A stretch of DNA of 64,000 nucleotides from an uncultured Sphingomonadales bacterium (GCA_903832325.1 CAILBC010000023.1:1-64000), one strand, 5' to 3'. Counted from the stretch's first letter, positions 1 to 8,406 are shown. A program made the numbers and translations. Notes: generated from the letters alone by a model not told the origin.

Positions 1-56
1 ACCACGCAAATATGAGTCTGCTTGTCAGACACGTCCAATCCTGCATAAATTGTCAT
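1..56 (-). CDS. IS110-family transposase, N-terminal fragment cut by the window edge
   Basis: Reading the minus strand from the ATG at 54-56 gives 18 residues, MTIYAGLDVSDKQTHICVV-like, before the window ends. The YAGLDVSDK...H opening is the start of the RuvC-like DEDD domain of IS110-family transposases, where the Asp of GLDVS is a catalytic metal ligand. Only this stub is visible, so it is unknown whether the gene is intact beyond the window. It points away from the regulator gene at 342. Family recognition comes from memory of the N-terminal signature; the subgroup (IS110 or IS1111) cannot be told from this much. Confidence 0.7.
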   Translation of the reverse strand, partial: MTIYAGLDVSDKQTHICV

Positions 57-341
57 CGGTCATCCCCTTGTTTGGAGCGCGCCCGCGACTCCGTACCAAC
101 AAGGTGGATGACTACTTCAATTACGCAACGTCCCCGGAATTGCCATGGATTCAACTGAAACCGCCTGAAACGAAACATTTCCCCAAAGGGCATTTCAACG
201 AAAAGCCGGGAAATATGCACTAACAAACGATAGTTCGCATTTTGATTTCAAACGATTAAATCGCTATTTTTAGGGCCAACAGCGTTAACCATTGGCGCGT
301 AGCCACCCTTCACCGCACGTTTGCTACCACTGCCACCGCGC
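57..341. other. Noncoding stretch between the IS110 transposase start and the regulator gene
   Basis: No credible gene is seen here. About the first 100 bases lie directly upstream of the IS110 transposase start and probably belong to the element's end, including the kind of noncoding end that carries the bridge RNA in IS110 elements (inference). The remainder, from about 170, becomes AT-richer and would hold the promoter of the regulator gene; I could not pick out a convincing -35/-10 pair or the element's terminus. Confidence 0.35.
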
Positions 342-1217
342 ATGGATTTGAAGTCCGTCGAAACTGCCTGTGCAGCAGCGATGTCTTTTACTCCAATCGT
401 TGTTCGAAGCAATGCACTGCAAAAAAAAACGACGTTGTGGCGGGGTCATCGCATGATAGTTGATAATCCGATGTTTTTTGATCAAGATAATATTTCTGAA
501 ATCGAGAGTATTATTATTGATTATTACTCGAACGAATTGTTGTTTGACGTAAGATACCTCTCGTCTCAAGATTCATATTTAGATGAGCGAGAATTATATC
601 TAAATAAGGTTTTTGCGAAATTTTCGAAACGCGTTTTTTCTGAAGATGAGTCGTTTGCTCTTTCGCGCGCTCAAGCGGATTATGAAATACTGGTTATTGG
701 CGGGAGTGATCCCACACGCTTGGGACGCTTTATGCGAACCAATCGCGCGATTTTAAACACCACGGCAAAAGTCGCGCTCATCAACGGCTCTACGCCACAG
801 CGCCGTGCCCGTTTGTTAAGCAGCGGCTTTGACGAAGTAATCGATCCCGCCAAGACGCCGCCGCTGGAGTGCAAGGCGCGCATCATGGCGGTTATGAATC
901 GCTATGCCGCGACCCGAGAGGTGGAACGTTCGGCCAAGAACAGCATCAACGCCATCGCGCACATTTGCAAACCAGGTGATCTGACGCCGCGCGAGTTGGA
1001 CCTGATCTATGCGCTGGGCCGCCACGAGGGCAGGTCACTCTCGATCAAGACCTTGACTCGCCTGGTCGACCCTCGCGATCCGATTACGTTCAAGCGCTCG
1101 GTCAAAGTCAACATATCCAATTTGCGCAAGAAATTGCACGGACCGTACAGGATCGAAGCCGACTATATGAATGGTTACCGGCTGTACCGCGCCAACCCAG
1201 CAGATGTCGATGACTGA
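342..1217 (+). CDS. Orphan OmpR-like DNA-binding regulator with a degenerate receiver-like domain
   Basis: The C-terminal ~80 residues form a winged-helix domain of the OmpR/PhoB type: LTPRELDLIYAL, then VKVNISNLRKKL and a final NGYRLY wing. The middle part (from about YEILVIGG to FDEVIDP) has the alternating beta/alpha pattern of a receiver domain, but I see no clear phosphoacceptor aspartate set, so it may work without phosphorylation. No kinase gene is adjacent. The 5' half (about 425-690) is markedly AT-rich compared with the rest of the window, suggesting transfer or a composite origin. The start is uncertain: a TTG at 321 and ATGs at 342, 380, 453 and 470 are in frame and none has a strong ribosome-binding site; 342 is used here. 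Target genes are unknown. Confidence 0.6.
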   Translation: MDLKSVETACAAAMSFTPIVVRSNALQKKTTLWRGHRMIVDNPMFFDQDNISEIESIIIDYYSNELLFDVRYLSSQDSYLDERELYLNKVFAKFSKRVFSEDESFALSRAQADYEILVIGGSDPTRLGRFMRTNRAILNTTAKVALINGSTPQRRARLLSSGFDEVIDPAKTPPLECKARIMAVMNRYAATREVERSAKNSINAIAHICKPGDLTPRELDLIYALGRHEGRSLSIKTLTRLVDPRDPITFKRSVKVNISNLRKKLHGPYRIEADYMNGYRLYRANPADVDD

Positions 1218-1297
1218 CTCGCCTGGCCCTGCTAGATCCATGGGGAAATCATGAGTTTTTTCAGAGGTATGACACGTGCGCTCGGTTGCCGGGGACG

Positions 1298-1370
1298 AAA
1301 TTCCGGGGACGTGGAATTCCGGGGACAGTATACTAAATTGCCCAAGCCGCGAATTCCGGGGACAGTATAC
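1298..1370. repeat. Dispersed-type repeat, two 20-bp identical copies plus a partial copy
   Basis: GAATTCCGGGGACAGTATAC occurs twice without mismatch, at 1314-1333 and 1351-1370, and a partial copy (AAATTCCGGGGAC) lies at 1298-1310. This looks like an extragenic repeat family of the kind found near REP-associated (IS200-like) transposases in proteobacteria, but no transposase gene is present in this stretch. The family assignment is from memory and tentative; the repeats themselves are plain in the sequence. Confidence 0.7.
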
Positions 1371-1425
1371 GAAATAGCTGTTCCATGACGCCATCCTGTA
1401 TCATCCCTGCGCAAAGAAAAGCTGG

Positions 1426-1446
1426 ACCCCGGGTCAGGCCCGGGGT
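1426..1446. repeat. Extragenic inverted repeat (CCCGGG-type hairpin)
   Basis: ACCCCGG and CCGGGGT arms flank a short GTCAGGC loop. A close relative stands at 4027-4047. This hairpin type (CCCGGnTCAnGCCCGGG) is scattered between genes in sphingomonad genomes. Confidence 0.5.
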
Positions 1447-1597
1447 GACGCTGGGGGGAGTGGCGGGCGGGGAGAATTACGGCGGGGAGAATTACGCGGA
1501 CAGAATACTAAACTGCCATCTGGCGTCGACTTTAAGGCCCCAGTGCATGCAAATGCCGACGATCACATTCCGGGCTCGCCCCCTGCAATCTGCCGCA

Positions 1598-3331
1598 TCA
1601 CTTGCGTTCAAACACGATCTTGCCGCCGAATAGCGTCATCAGGCAGTGCATGTCTTTCAGGCTGGCGGTGGGCGAAGTGTAGGGATTGCGGTCCCAGATC
1701 GCGATGTCGGCCAGTTTTCCCACTTCGAGCGAGCCGGTCTGTTTTTCCAGGAAAATCTGACGCGCCGCCCAGATCGTGTGGCTTTTCATCGCGGTGTGGA
1801 TGTCCACCGCTTCGGCCGTTCCGAACGGCGCCTTGCCAAAGCGATCCCCATCGGGCTCTCGCGCGACGGACGACCACAGGCCATAGCGCGGCGCATAAGG
1901 GGTGACCGGATAGTCCGACCCGTCGCTGTAGATCAGGCCCTGTTTGCGATACGTTGCATAGGGCATCATGCGCGCGCTGCGGTCGGGGCCAAATCCGGCG
2001 GCCAGCGCATCGCCCAGGAACCACAGGAATTCGGCCTGTGCCTCGGGATAACCGGAATCGTAGGTTTTCTGAAGATCGGCCATCACGGCGATGGCATGGT
2101 CCGTCGGCACATTGCCGTGGATCAGGCTGTGGCGCAGGCCCTGCCTGGGCGTTGCCTTCAGCGCGTCGGCATAGGCATCGACCACCGTATCGATCGCCCG
2201 GTCGCCGATCGCGTGGGTGCCGATCGGAATCCCCTCGCCGGTGAACAGCGCGACCATTGCGCGGTAGACCTCGGGCGCCATCTGCGGCAGGCCCGTGCCG
2301 GGATTGGTGTGCGCCGCATCGCGTTCAAACGGCTGATAGACCCACGCCGTTCGCCCCGCGCCCGATCCGTCGAGGTAGATTTTCACCCCGCACACGTCGA
2401 GATTGCGGCCCTTCATCGCCGCCACGTCGCGCTTGCGCTGGCGGTAATCGTTCACCGCTGCGTGCGCCGTGGCCATGGTGGTGCGCGCGGCGGCCAGGGT
2501 GCAGACATGAAGCGGAAGCGGGGCCTTGCGCGCCGCATCGGCATAGACATCCCACTGTTCACGGGCGGTGTCAGGGTCCTTGATGCCGGTCAGCCCCTCG
2601 GACAGCGCCCCGGCGATAACGTGCGCCAGCCCTTTCGCCCGCGTTGCCGCATCGACCGGCGGCACCAGCCTGGCAAGCACCGCGTCCTGCGCGCTGTCAT
2701 AAAGCACGCCGTTGAGCGCGCCCGATGCATCCTTGTCAAAGCGGCCGCCGGCCGGATCGGGTGTGCCGGGTCCGACCCCGGCCAGCTTCAGCACGGCGCC
2801 GTTGACCAGCGTATAGTGCCCCGTGGTGTTCTGCAGTGCGACAGGATGCCCCCCGGATACGGCATCGAGTTCGGCAAGGCTTGGCGGGTGATGCTCGGCA
2901 ATCCGGCTTTCGTTCCAGCCCGATCCGGTAAGCCAGGCCCCGGCCGGCAACTGCGCGGCGCGCGCCTGCACCCGGGCAAGGAAATCGGCAACGCTCGAAG
3001 CCTCACCCAGCTGGAGATTGGCAACCTCGTCAATCCCGCCCTCCAGCATGTGGGCGTGGGCATCGATCATCCCCGGCGTTGCGGTCTTGCCGGCAAGATC
3101 GATGACCCTGGTGCGCTTGCCGATATAGGCCGCGATGGCCCTGTCGCTGCCCAGCGCAACAATCCGCCCGCCGCGGATGGCGAGGGCCTGGACCACGCGG
3201 TCCGCGCCATCGACCGTAAGGATTTGCCCATGGTGCAGCACGGTATCGGCCGGCGCGACTTTTGCCCCTGCCGGTGCCCCCGCAAAAGCCAGCGCCACAG
3301 CGAGTGCGCCAGAAACTGCCCAATTCCGCAT
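1598..3331 (-). CDS. Exported amidohydrolase, YtcJ-like (amidohydrolase_3 family)
   Basis: 577 aa, taking the ATG at 3329-3331 that begins a clear signal peptide (MRNWAVSGALAVALAFAG...AGA), so it acts in the periplasm or outside. The metal-dependent hydrolase signature H92-A-H94 (MIDAHAH) follows the small N-terminal beta domain; later motifs are GVKIYLDGSGAG, GTHAIGDRAID, LRHSLIHG and SDGSDYPVTP, the last typical of the YtcJ group. These enzymes hydrolyse amide-type bonds, but the substrate cannot be read from sequence. It is followed, as transcription runs, by the repeat-bearing spacer, and is preceded by a RidA-family gene 116 bases upstream on the same strand, so they may be co-transcribed. 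The longer upstream frame to 3799 lacks homology and is not used. Confidence 0.85.
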   Translation of the reverse strand: MRNWAVSGALAVALAFAGAPAGAKVAPADTVLHHGQILTVDGADRVVQALAIRGGRIVALGSDRAIAAYIGKRTRVIDLAGKTATPGMIDAHAHMLEGGIDEVANLQLGEASSVADFLARVQARAAQLPAGAWLTGSGWNESRIAEHHPPSLAELDAVSGGHPVALQNTTGHYTLVNGAVLKLAGVGPGTPDPAGGRFDKDASGALNGVLYDSAQDAVLARLVPPVDAATRAKGLAHVIAGALSEGLTGIKDPDTAREQWDVYADAARKAPLPLHVCTLAAARTTMATAHAAVNDYRQRKRDVAAMKGRNLDVCGVKIYLDGSGAGRTAWVYQPFERDAAHTNPGTGLPQMAPEVYRAMVALFTGEGIPIGTHAIGDRAIDTVVDAYADALKATPRQGLRHSLIHGNVPTDHAIAVMADLQKTYDSGYPEAQAEFLWFLGDALAAGFGPDRSARMMPYATYRKQGLIYSDGSDYPVTPYAPRYGLWSSVAREPDGDRFGKAPFGTAEAVDIHTAMKSHTIWAARQIFLEKQTGSLEVGKLADIAIWDRNPYTSPTASLKDMHCLMTLFGGKIVFERK

Positions 3332-3447
3332 ACCAAAACCCCCAAATTTCCTGCCCGCGCATCCTACATTCATCGCGCGGGAAGGAAAGCACCGGCGCGG
3401 GCCGATCCGGCGGCACGGGCGGGCGCAGGTGGCTGGGTGTGGGCCGG

Positions 3448-3792
3448 TCAGTCGAGTGCGGCGACGACGGCGATTTCCACTTTGAAAATGGGGGCCGCCA
3501 GCGGCGCGCCGACGGTGGCGCGGGCGGGGGTGGCGCCGGGGATGACCCAGCCGTCCCATACGGCGTTCATTTCGGCAAAGTCTGCCATGTCGACCAGCCA
3601 GATTGTGGCGCTGACCAGGTTGGCCTTGCTGGTGCCGGCGCGCGCGAGCAGGGCATCGATCTGCGCCAGCGCGGCCTCGGTCTGTGCGGCAACGGTTGGC
3701 CCTTCGGCCACCTGGCCGGCAGTGAAAACGAGGCCGCCGGCCACGACGGCCTGGCTCATCCGCGGTCCGGAATCCAATCGCACGATGGTCAT
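3448..3792 (-). CDS. RidA/YjgF-family protein
   Basis: 114 aa from the ATG at 3790-3792. The sequence fits the small trimeric RidA fold: FTAGQVAEG near the start, a central helix with AQIDALLARAG, then NLVSATIWLVDM, and the terminal block with the candidate active-site Arg91 (PARATVGA) and Glu106 (VEIAVVA). RidA proteins hydrolyse reactive enamine/imine intermediates or act in amine and amino-acid breakdown, which would suit the amidohydrolase just downstream and the methylamine genes upstream, but the specific role is inference. Longer starts (to 3882) add a sequence without family similarity. Confidence 0.85.
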   Translation of the reverse strand: MTIVRLDSGPRMSQAVVAGGLVFTAGQVAEGPTVAAQTEAALAQIDALLARAGTSKANLVSATIWLVDMADFAEMNAVWDGWVIPGATPARATVGAPLAAPIFKVEIAVVAALD

Positions 3793-4118
3793 TGCACAAG
3801 TCCCTTTATCACCCGGGCGCATCGCCCACCGGCCTTCTGACAGCACGAACCCGCGCGGATTGCCAGACCCGGCGCCCGCCAATCAACGGGAAAAACACCC
3901 GGGATCAATGGGGGATGGTCCTTTGCCGCAAGCATCGGAACCTCGCCGCCCCGGGATCAGGCTGCTTTTTGATGCAAGATGTTTTATTTACACGATATTT
4001 ATCCGTACCCCGGCACAAGAAGCCTGATCCCGGCTCAAGCCCGGGATGACGAAGGGGGGCGGGATACGGCAGCCGCAGGGCATGGCCCACCCCCTCCCCC
4101 GGCTTCGCGAGGATCGGA
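3793..4118. other. Intergenic spacer between gmaS and the RidA gene
   Basis: No gene is seen in these 326 bases. There is a CCCGGG-type hairpin at 4027-4047 and several CCCGGGATCA motifs (near 3898 and 3951), in line with repeat-derived spacer sequence. A promoter for the RidA/amidohydrolase pair could lie here but none is clear. Confidence 0.5.
4027..4047. repeat. Extragenic inverted repeat (CCCGGG-type hairpin)
   Basis: ATCCCGG and CCGGGAT arms of 7 bp enclose CTCAAGC. It lies about 70 bases past the gmaS stop and could also end its transcript, although no T-run follows on the minus strand. Confidence 0.5.
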
Positions 4119-5408
4119 TCAGCAATCCAGCGTGTTGGCGCGTTCCCATTCGGTCAGGTGGCGCGTGTAATCGTTCCATTCGGCGTATTTCAGCTTGGTA
4201 TAGGCCGGGATCAGTTCGGGCAGCGCCTCGGCCAGCACGGGGCTCGCCTCAAGCGCGCGGATCGCATCGAGCAGGTTCAGCGGCAGCTTGGGCACATTGC
4301 CAACCTTTTCGCCCTCGGTATACATGTTGAAATCCATGCGCGGGCCGGGATCGCGGCCGTTGACCACGCCGTCCATGCCTGCCGCCAGCGCGACCGCGGG
4401 CAGCAGATAGGGGTTCACCGCGCCATCGGCCAGGCGCAGTTCCAGCCGGTTGGGTTCGGGCACGCGGATCATGTGGGTGCGGTTGTTGCCGGTCCAGGTG
4501 ACCGAATTGGGCGACCAGGTTGCGCCAGAATTGGTGCGCGGGGCGTTGATCCGCTTGTAGCTGTTGACGGTGGGGTTGGTGATCGCGGCCAGCGCCGGGG
4601 CGCTGTGCAGCAGGCCGCCGATGAAGTTTTTCGCAACCGGGCTGATGTCATCGCCGGCTTCGAACGCGTTGTGGCCGTCTTTCCACAGCGACAGGTGGAT
4701 GTGGCAGCCGTTGCCGGTCAGATTGATGAACGGTTTGGGCATGAACGTGGCGCGCATGCCGTGCTTTTCGGCAACCGATTTCACCATGAACTTGAAAAAC
4801 GCCATGCGGTCTGCAGTCAGCAGCGCATCGTCATAGTGCCAGTTCATTTCGAACTGGCCGTTCGCGTCTTCGTGGTCGTTTTGATAGGGATTCCACCCCA
4901 GATCGATCATCGCGTCGCAGATTTCGGTGATCACGTCATAGCGCCGCATCAGCGCCTGTTCGTCATAGCACGGTTTGGTCTGGGTATCGGCGGGATCGGA
5001 CAGGCTGTTGCCATCGGGCGTGATCAGGAAGAATTCGCATTCCACCCCGGATTTGAGCTGATAGCCGAGCGCGGCCGCCTTGGCGATCTGCGCCTTCAGC
5101 GCGTTGCGCGGAGATGCCTCGACCGGCTTGCCCGCCATCCACAGATCGGCGGCGAGCCAGCCCAGTTCCTTTTTCCACGGCACCTGGATCAGGCTGGCGG
5201 GATCGGGCACGGCAAACAGATCGGGATCGGCGGGCGACATGTCGAGCCAGGTGGCAAAGCCGGCAAAACCCGCGCCGTTCTTCTGCATTTCGGCGATGGC
5301 CCGCGCCGGCACCAGCTTTGCGCGCTGGCTGCCGAACAGATCGGTATAGGAAATCAGGAAATACTTGATGCCCTTTTCCCGGGCGACCGCCGCCAGATCG
5401 ATGCTCAT
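4119..5408 (-). CDS. gmaS: Gamma-glutamylmethylamide synthetase (glutamine-synthetase type III-like, GlnT/GmaS)
   Basis: 429 aa, a usual length for this family. It has the glutamine-synthetase catalytic barrel: SGVECEFFLI (metal-ligand Glu), NDHEDANGQFEMNW, GNGCHIHLSLW, NPTVNSYKRI and an Arg-rich RVPEPNRLELR loop. GmaS joins glutamate and methylamine using ATP, giving gamma-glutamylmethylamide, the entry step of the N-methylglutamate pathway. The assignment rests on family type plus context: it is the last gene behind mgsABC, with 19 bases between it and mgsC. Rhizobial homologues are called glnT, so plain glutamine synthetase activity is the alternative. It is not the 12-subunit housekeeping GlnA, since it lacks that family's sequence pattern. 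Confidence 0.8.
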   Translation of the reverse strand: MSIDLAAVAREKGIKYFLISYTDLFGSQRAKLVPARAIAEMQKNGAGFAGFATWLDMSPADPDLFAVPDPASLIQVPWKKELGWLAADLWMAGKPVEASPRNALKAQIAKAAALGYQLKSGVECEFFLITPDGNSLSDPADTQTKPCYDEQALMRRYDVITEICDAMIDLGWNPYQNDHEDANGQFEMNWHYDDALLTADRMAFFKFMVKSVAEKHGMRATFMPKPFINLTGNGCHIHLSLWKDGHNAFEAGDDISPVAKNFIGGLLHSAPALAAITNPTVNSYKRINAPRTNSGATWSPNSVTWTGNNRTHMIRVPEPNRLELRLADGAVNPYLLPAVALAAGMDGVVNGRDPGPRMDFNMYTEGEKVGNVPKLPLNLLDAIRALEASPVLAEALPELIPAYTKLKYAEWNDYTRHLTEWERANTLDC

Positions 5409-5427
5409 CCCGATATCCTTTTATTGT

Positions 5428-6756
5428 TCAGAACTGTTGGCCAGGGATCCAGTTGGTGCCCGCCAGCGGAACGCGGGCCATGGCCGCCGCTTCGATGGTC
5501 AGCGCAACCAGATCTTCCGGTTCCAGATTGTGCAGGTGGCTTTTGCCGCAAGCGCGCGCGATGGTCTGCGCCTCCAGCGTGAGCACGGCGAGGTAATTGG
5601 CCAGCCGCCGCCCCGCCGCCACCGGATCGAGCCGCGAAGCCAGTTCCGGGTCCTGCGTGGTGATCCCGGCCGGGTCGCGCCCTTCGTGCCAATCGTCATA
5701 GGCGCCGGCTTCGGTGCCGAGCTTGGCATATTCGGCGGCCCAGCGCGGATCGTTGTCTCCCAGCGCGACCAGCGCGGCCGTGCCGATGGCCACCGCATCG
5801 GCGCCCAGCGCCAGCGCCTTGGCCACATCGGCGCCATTGCGGATGCCGCCCGAAACGATCAGCTGCACTTTGCGATGCATGCCCAGATCCTGCAGCGCCT
5901 GCACCGCCGGGCGGATCGCGGCAAGGATGGGGATGCCGACATGTTCGATGAACACGTCCTGCGTTGCCGCAGTGCCGCCCTGCATGCCATCGAGCACGAC
6001 CACATCGGCGCCCGATTTCACTGCCAGCGCAACATCGTAATAGGGCCGCGTGGCGCCGACTTTCACATAGATCGGCTTTTCCCAATCGGTGATTTCGCGC
6101 AGTTCCTCGATCTTGATTTCCAGGTCATCGGGCCCGGTCCAATCGGGGTGGCGGCAGGCCGAGCGCTGATCGATGCCCTTTGGCAGCGTGCGCATCGCCG
6201 CCACGCGGTCCGAAATCTTCTGCCCCAGCAGCATGCCGCCGCCGCCGGGCTTTGCGCCCTGGCCGATCACCACTTCGATCGCATCGGCCTTGCGGATGTC
6301 ATCCGGGTTCATGCCATAACGGCTGGGCAGGTATTGATAGACCAGCGTTTGCGACTGGCCGCGTTCTTCGGGGGTCATCCCGCCGTCGCCGGTGGTGGTG
6401 CTGGTGCCGGCAATAGTGGCGCCGCGGCCCAGCGCCTCCTTGGCCTGGGCAGACAGCGCGCCAAAGCTCATCCCCGCGATGGTGATCGGGGTTTTCAGAT
6501 GGATCGGCTTTTTGGCAAAGCGCGTGCCAAGCCACACATCGGTGGCGCACTTTTCGCGATAGCCTTCCAGCGGGTAGCGCGAAACCGAGGCGCCGAGGAA
6601 CAGCAGATCATCGAAATGGGGCAGCGACCGCTTGGTCCCGCCGCCACGGATATCATAAATCCCGGTGGCAGCAGCGCGACGGATTTCGGCCAGCGTGTGC
6701 GGATCGAACGTCGCCGAAAACCGCGGCAGGGTCTGAGGAATCTTGGAATTGTCCAT
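5428..6756 (-). CDS. mgsC: N-methylglutamate synthase subunit C (FMN-dependent glutamate-synthase domain)
   Basis: 442 aa from the ATG at 6754-6756; the longer frame to 6924 only adds sequence read across mgsB. The protein is the FMN/Fe-S barrel domain of glutamate synthase standing alone: PITIAGMSFGALSAQAKEALGRGA, TGDGGMTPEER, IGQGAKPGGGGMLLG, KVGATRPYYD, VLDGMQGGTAATQ, and VSGGIRNGADVAKALALGADAVAIGTAAL. Together with MgsA and MgsB it makes the three-part enzyme that moves methylamine from gamma-glutamylmethylamide onto 2-oxoglutarate to form N-methylglutamate. The alternative name in rhizobia is glxD. It lies 11 bases after mgsB and 19 before gmaS in one operon. Confidence 0.83.
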   Translation of the reverse strand: MDNSKIPQTLPRFSATFDPHTLAEIRRAAATGIYDIRGGGTKRSLPHFDDLLFLGASVSRYPLEGYREKCATDVWLGTRFAKKPIHLKTPITIAGMSFGALSAQAKEALGRGATIAGTSTTTGDGGMTPEERGQSQTLVYQYLPSRYGMNPDDIRKADAIEVVIGQGAKPGGGGMLLGQKISDRVAAMRTLPKGIDQRSACRHPDWTGPDDLEIKIEELREITDWEKPIYVKVGATRPYYDVALAVKSGADVVVLDGMQGGTAATQDVFIEHVGIPILAAIRPAVQALQDLGMHRKVQLIVSGGIRNGADVAKALALGADAVAIGTAALVALGDNDPRWAAEYAKLGTEAGAYDDWHEGRDPAGITTQDPELASRLDPVAAGRRLANYLAVLTLEAQTIARACGKSHLHNLEPEDLVALTIEAAAMARVPLAGTNWIPGQQF

Positions 6757-6767
6757 CTGGGCGTTCC

Positions 6768-7454
6768 TCAGTAGGCCGAGGCGTTGTCGACGTGGAAATT
6801 GTACAGGCCGCGCGCCGAACCATAGCGGCGAAATTCCTGCGGGCTGACCCCTTCGACGCCGGCTTCGGCCAGCAGGCGGGTCAGGATTTCGATATGTTCG
6901 GGCCGCATGTCCTTTTCGATGCAATCGGCACCCAGGCTCTGCACCGATCCGCGCACGAACAGGCGCGCTTCATACAGGCTGTCGCCCAGCGCTTCGCCGG
7001 CATTGCCCAGCACGACCAGGTTCCCGGCCTGCGCCATGAATGCCGACATCGGGCCGATCGAGCCCTTCACCACGATGTCGATGCCCTTCATCGAAATGCC
7101 GCAACGGGCAGAGGCATTGCCATCAATCACCAGCAGTCCGCCATGCGCGGTCGCGCCCGCCGCCTGGCTGGCATCGCCCTTCACATGGACTTTGCCCGAC
7201 ATCATGTTTTCGGCAACGCCCACCCCGGCATTGCCATTGACGATGACCGTGGCGCGCTGGTTCATCCCCGCGCAGTAATAGCCGGCGTGGCCATCGATTT
7301 CGACCGTGATCGGCACATCGACCCCGGCGGCGATCGCGTGCGCGCCTTCGGGATTGGCGACGTGCCACAGCGTTTCGTTGGTATCGGCGGTAAGGGCGTG
7401 CAGCGCCGCGTTGAGATCACGCTTTGACGTGACGGCAAGATCGACGACAGGCAT
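6768..7454 (-). CDS. mgsB: N-methylglutamate synthase subunit B (GXGXG domain)
   Basis: 228 aa with the right-handed beta-helix repeats of the glutamate synthase C-terminal (GXGXG) domain: VIVNGNAGVGVAENM, VHVKGDASQAAGA, LLVIDGNASARCGIS, IVVKGSIGPMSAFM and LVVLGNAGEALGDS. Such stand-alone domains occur as one subunit of N-methylglutamate synthase and, in methanogen-type relatives, of other glutamate-synthase-like enzymes. Its start codon overlaps the mgsA stop, so translation is probably coupled. Called glxC in rhizobia. Confidence 0.83.
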   Translation of the reverse strand: MPVVDLAVTSKRDLNAALHALTADTNETLWHVANPEGAHAIAAGVDVPITVEIDGHAGYYCAGMNQRATVIVNGNAGVGVAENMMSGKVHVKGDASQAAGATAHGGLLVIDGNASARCGISMKGIDIVVKGSIGPMSAFMAQAGNLVVLGNAGEALGDSLYEARLFVRGSVQSLGADCIEKDMRPEHIEILTRLLAEAGVEGVSPQEFRRYGSARGLYNFHVDNASAY

Positions 7455-8329
7455 CAGTTGCGCTCCCAGACATAGGCATGGGCGGGTTCGGGTTCGAAAA
7501 TGCGCGCCTGTTCAATGCCCGGAAGGCCGACCAGCGCGCGGTATTCCGAACCGAACGCGACATAACGATCGGTTTCGGCCATGACCGCCGGCTTGCACGA
7601 AATCGGATCGCGCATCACGGCAAAGCCGTTTTCGGTGCCGATGACGAACGTGTAGAACCCGTCGAGATCTTCCAGACCCGCCTCGAGCGCGGCGGTCAGG
7701 CTGTCGCCTTCGCGCAGGCGCCAGCTGATATAGCCCGCGGCCACTTCGCTGTCGTTGTCGGTGGAAAACTGCAGGCCTTCGTGTTCCAGCCGGCGGCGCA
7801 GCGAACGGTGGTTCGACAGCGAGCCGTTATGCACCAGGCACTGGTCGCGCCCGGTCGAAAAGGGGTGTGCGCCATCGGTGGTCACCGCAGATTCGGTCGC
7901 CATGCGGGTGTGCCCGATGCCGTGGGTGCCGGCCATCGCGGGCAGGGCAAAGCGATCGGCCACCTGGCGGGGCAGACCCACTTCCTTATACAGCTCGATA
8001 CGCTTGCCGGTGCCGGTCACCACCAGATCGGGGCGATTAAGCGCCAGCCAGCCGCGCACCGCCGCCTCGTCCGACGCGGCAAAGGCCAGCACCATGTGCG
8101 TGTCGCGCAAAGTCGCGGTGGCAAGGTCTGCCAGCGCCGCCGCGACATCATCCAGCCGGGGCCCGCGCACAGTCACTTTCAACTGGTCCGCCGCGCCCGC
8201 GCCATAGACGGCAAAGCCCGCGCTGTCGGGGCCGCGGCTGGTCATTACGACCAGCATGTCGGCAAGAAGCCGGCCCAGTTCGGGCTCGAGCGCCGGGTCC
8301 TTCAGGAACAGGCCGACAATTCCGCACAT
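7454..8329 (-). CDS. mgsA: N-methylglutamate synthase subunit A (class II glutamine amidotransferase domain)
   Basis: 291 aa beginning MCGIVGLF: Cys2 becomes the N-terminal nucleophile once Met is removed, as in all Ntn-type amidotransferases. Further motifs are GIGHTRMATESAVT (Arg for substrate binding), HPFSTGRDQCLVHNGSLSNH and STDNDSEVAAGYI. In the N-methylglutamate pathway it takes methylamine from gamma-glutamylmethylamide rather than ammonia from glutamine. It is the first gene of the mgsABC-gmaS unit; a GGGAG ribosome-binding site lies about 10 bases before the start, and a promoter and putative operator lie just upstream. Called glxB in rhizobia. Confidence 0.83.
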   Translation of the reverse strand: MCGIVGLFLKDPALEPELGRLLADMLVVMTSRGPDSAGFAVYGAGAADQLKVTVRGPRLDDVAAALADLATATLRDTHMVLAFAASDEAAVRGWLALNRPDLVVTGTGKRIELYKEVGLPRQVADRFALPAMAGTHGIGHTRMATESAVTTDGAHPFSTGRDQCLVHNGSLSNHRSLRRRLEHEGLQFSTDNDSEVAAGYISWRLREGDSLTAALEAGLEDLDGFYTFVIGTENGFAVMRDPISCKPAVMAETDRYVAFGSEYRALVGLPGIEQARIFEPEPAHAYVWERN

Positions 8330-8360
8330 CTTTCGTGATTCTCCCGAACAGCAGGCCTTC

Positions 8361-8390
8361 GAGATAGTCCGCCGCCCGGCAGAATGTCAA
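8361..8390 (-). promoter_or_regulatory. Candidate promoter of the mgsABC-gmaS operon
   Basis: On the minus strand TTGACA (8385-8390) is followed after 18 bases by TATCTC (8361-8366), about 30 bases before the mgsA start. The -35 is perfect, the -10 only fair. Confidence 0.45.
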
Positions 8391-8406
8391 TCAAGGAGAA
8401 AAGATA

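Larger units (their letters stand above)
1218..1597. other. Repeat-bearing spacer without a gene
   Basis: This 380-base spacer separates the convergent regulator and amidohydrolase genes. It holds the GGGGACAGTATAC repeats (separate entry), a diverged relative near 1490-1517 (GGGGAGAATTACGCGGACAG, then AATACTAAACTG) and an inverted repeat at 1426-1446 (ACCCCGG/CCGGGGT around a short loop). The short reading frames here have no recognisable product and look like chance. Confidence 0.6.

Noticed and set aside
1646..4027. 793-codon plus-strand frame
   Set aside because: Shadow of the amidohydrolase and RidA genes on the other strand; Arg/His-rich, no family motif. Such long antisense frames are usual at this GC content.
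4119..5408. Housekeeping glutamine synthetase glnA
   Set aside because: Sequence is of the GlnT/GmaS type and the gene sits with mgsABC; no adenylylation-site context of GlnA seen.
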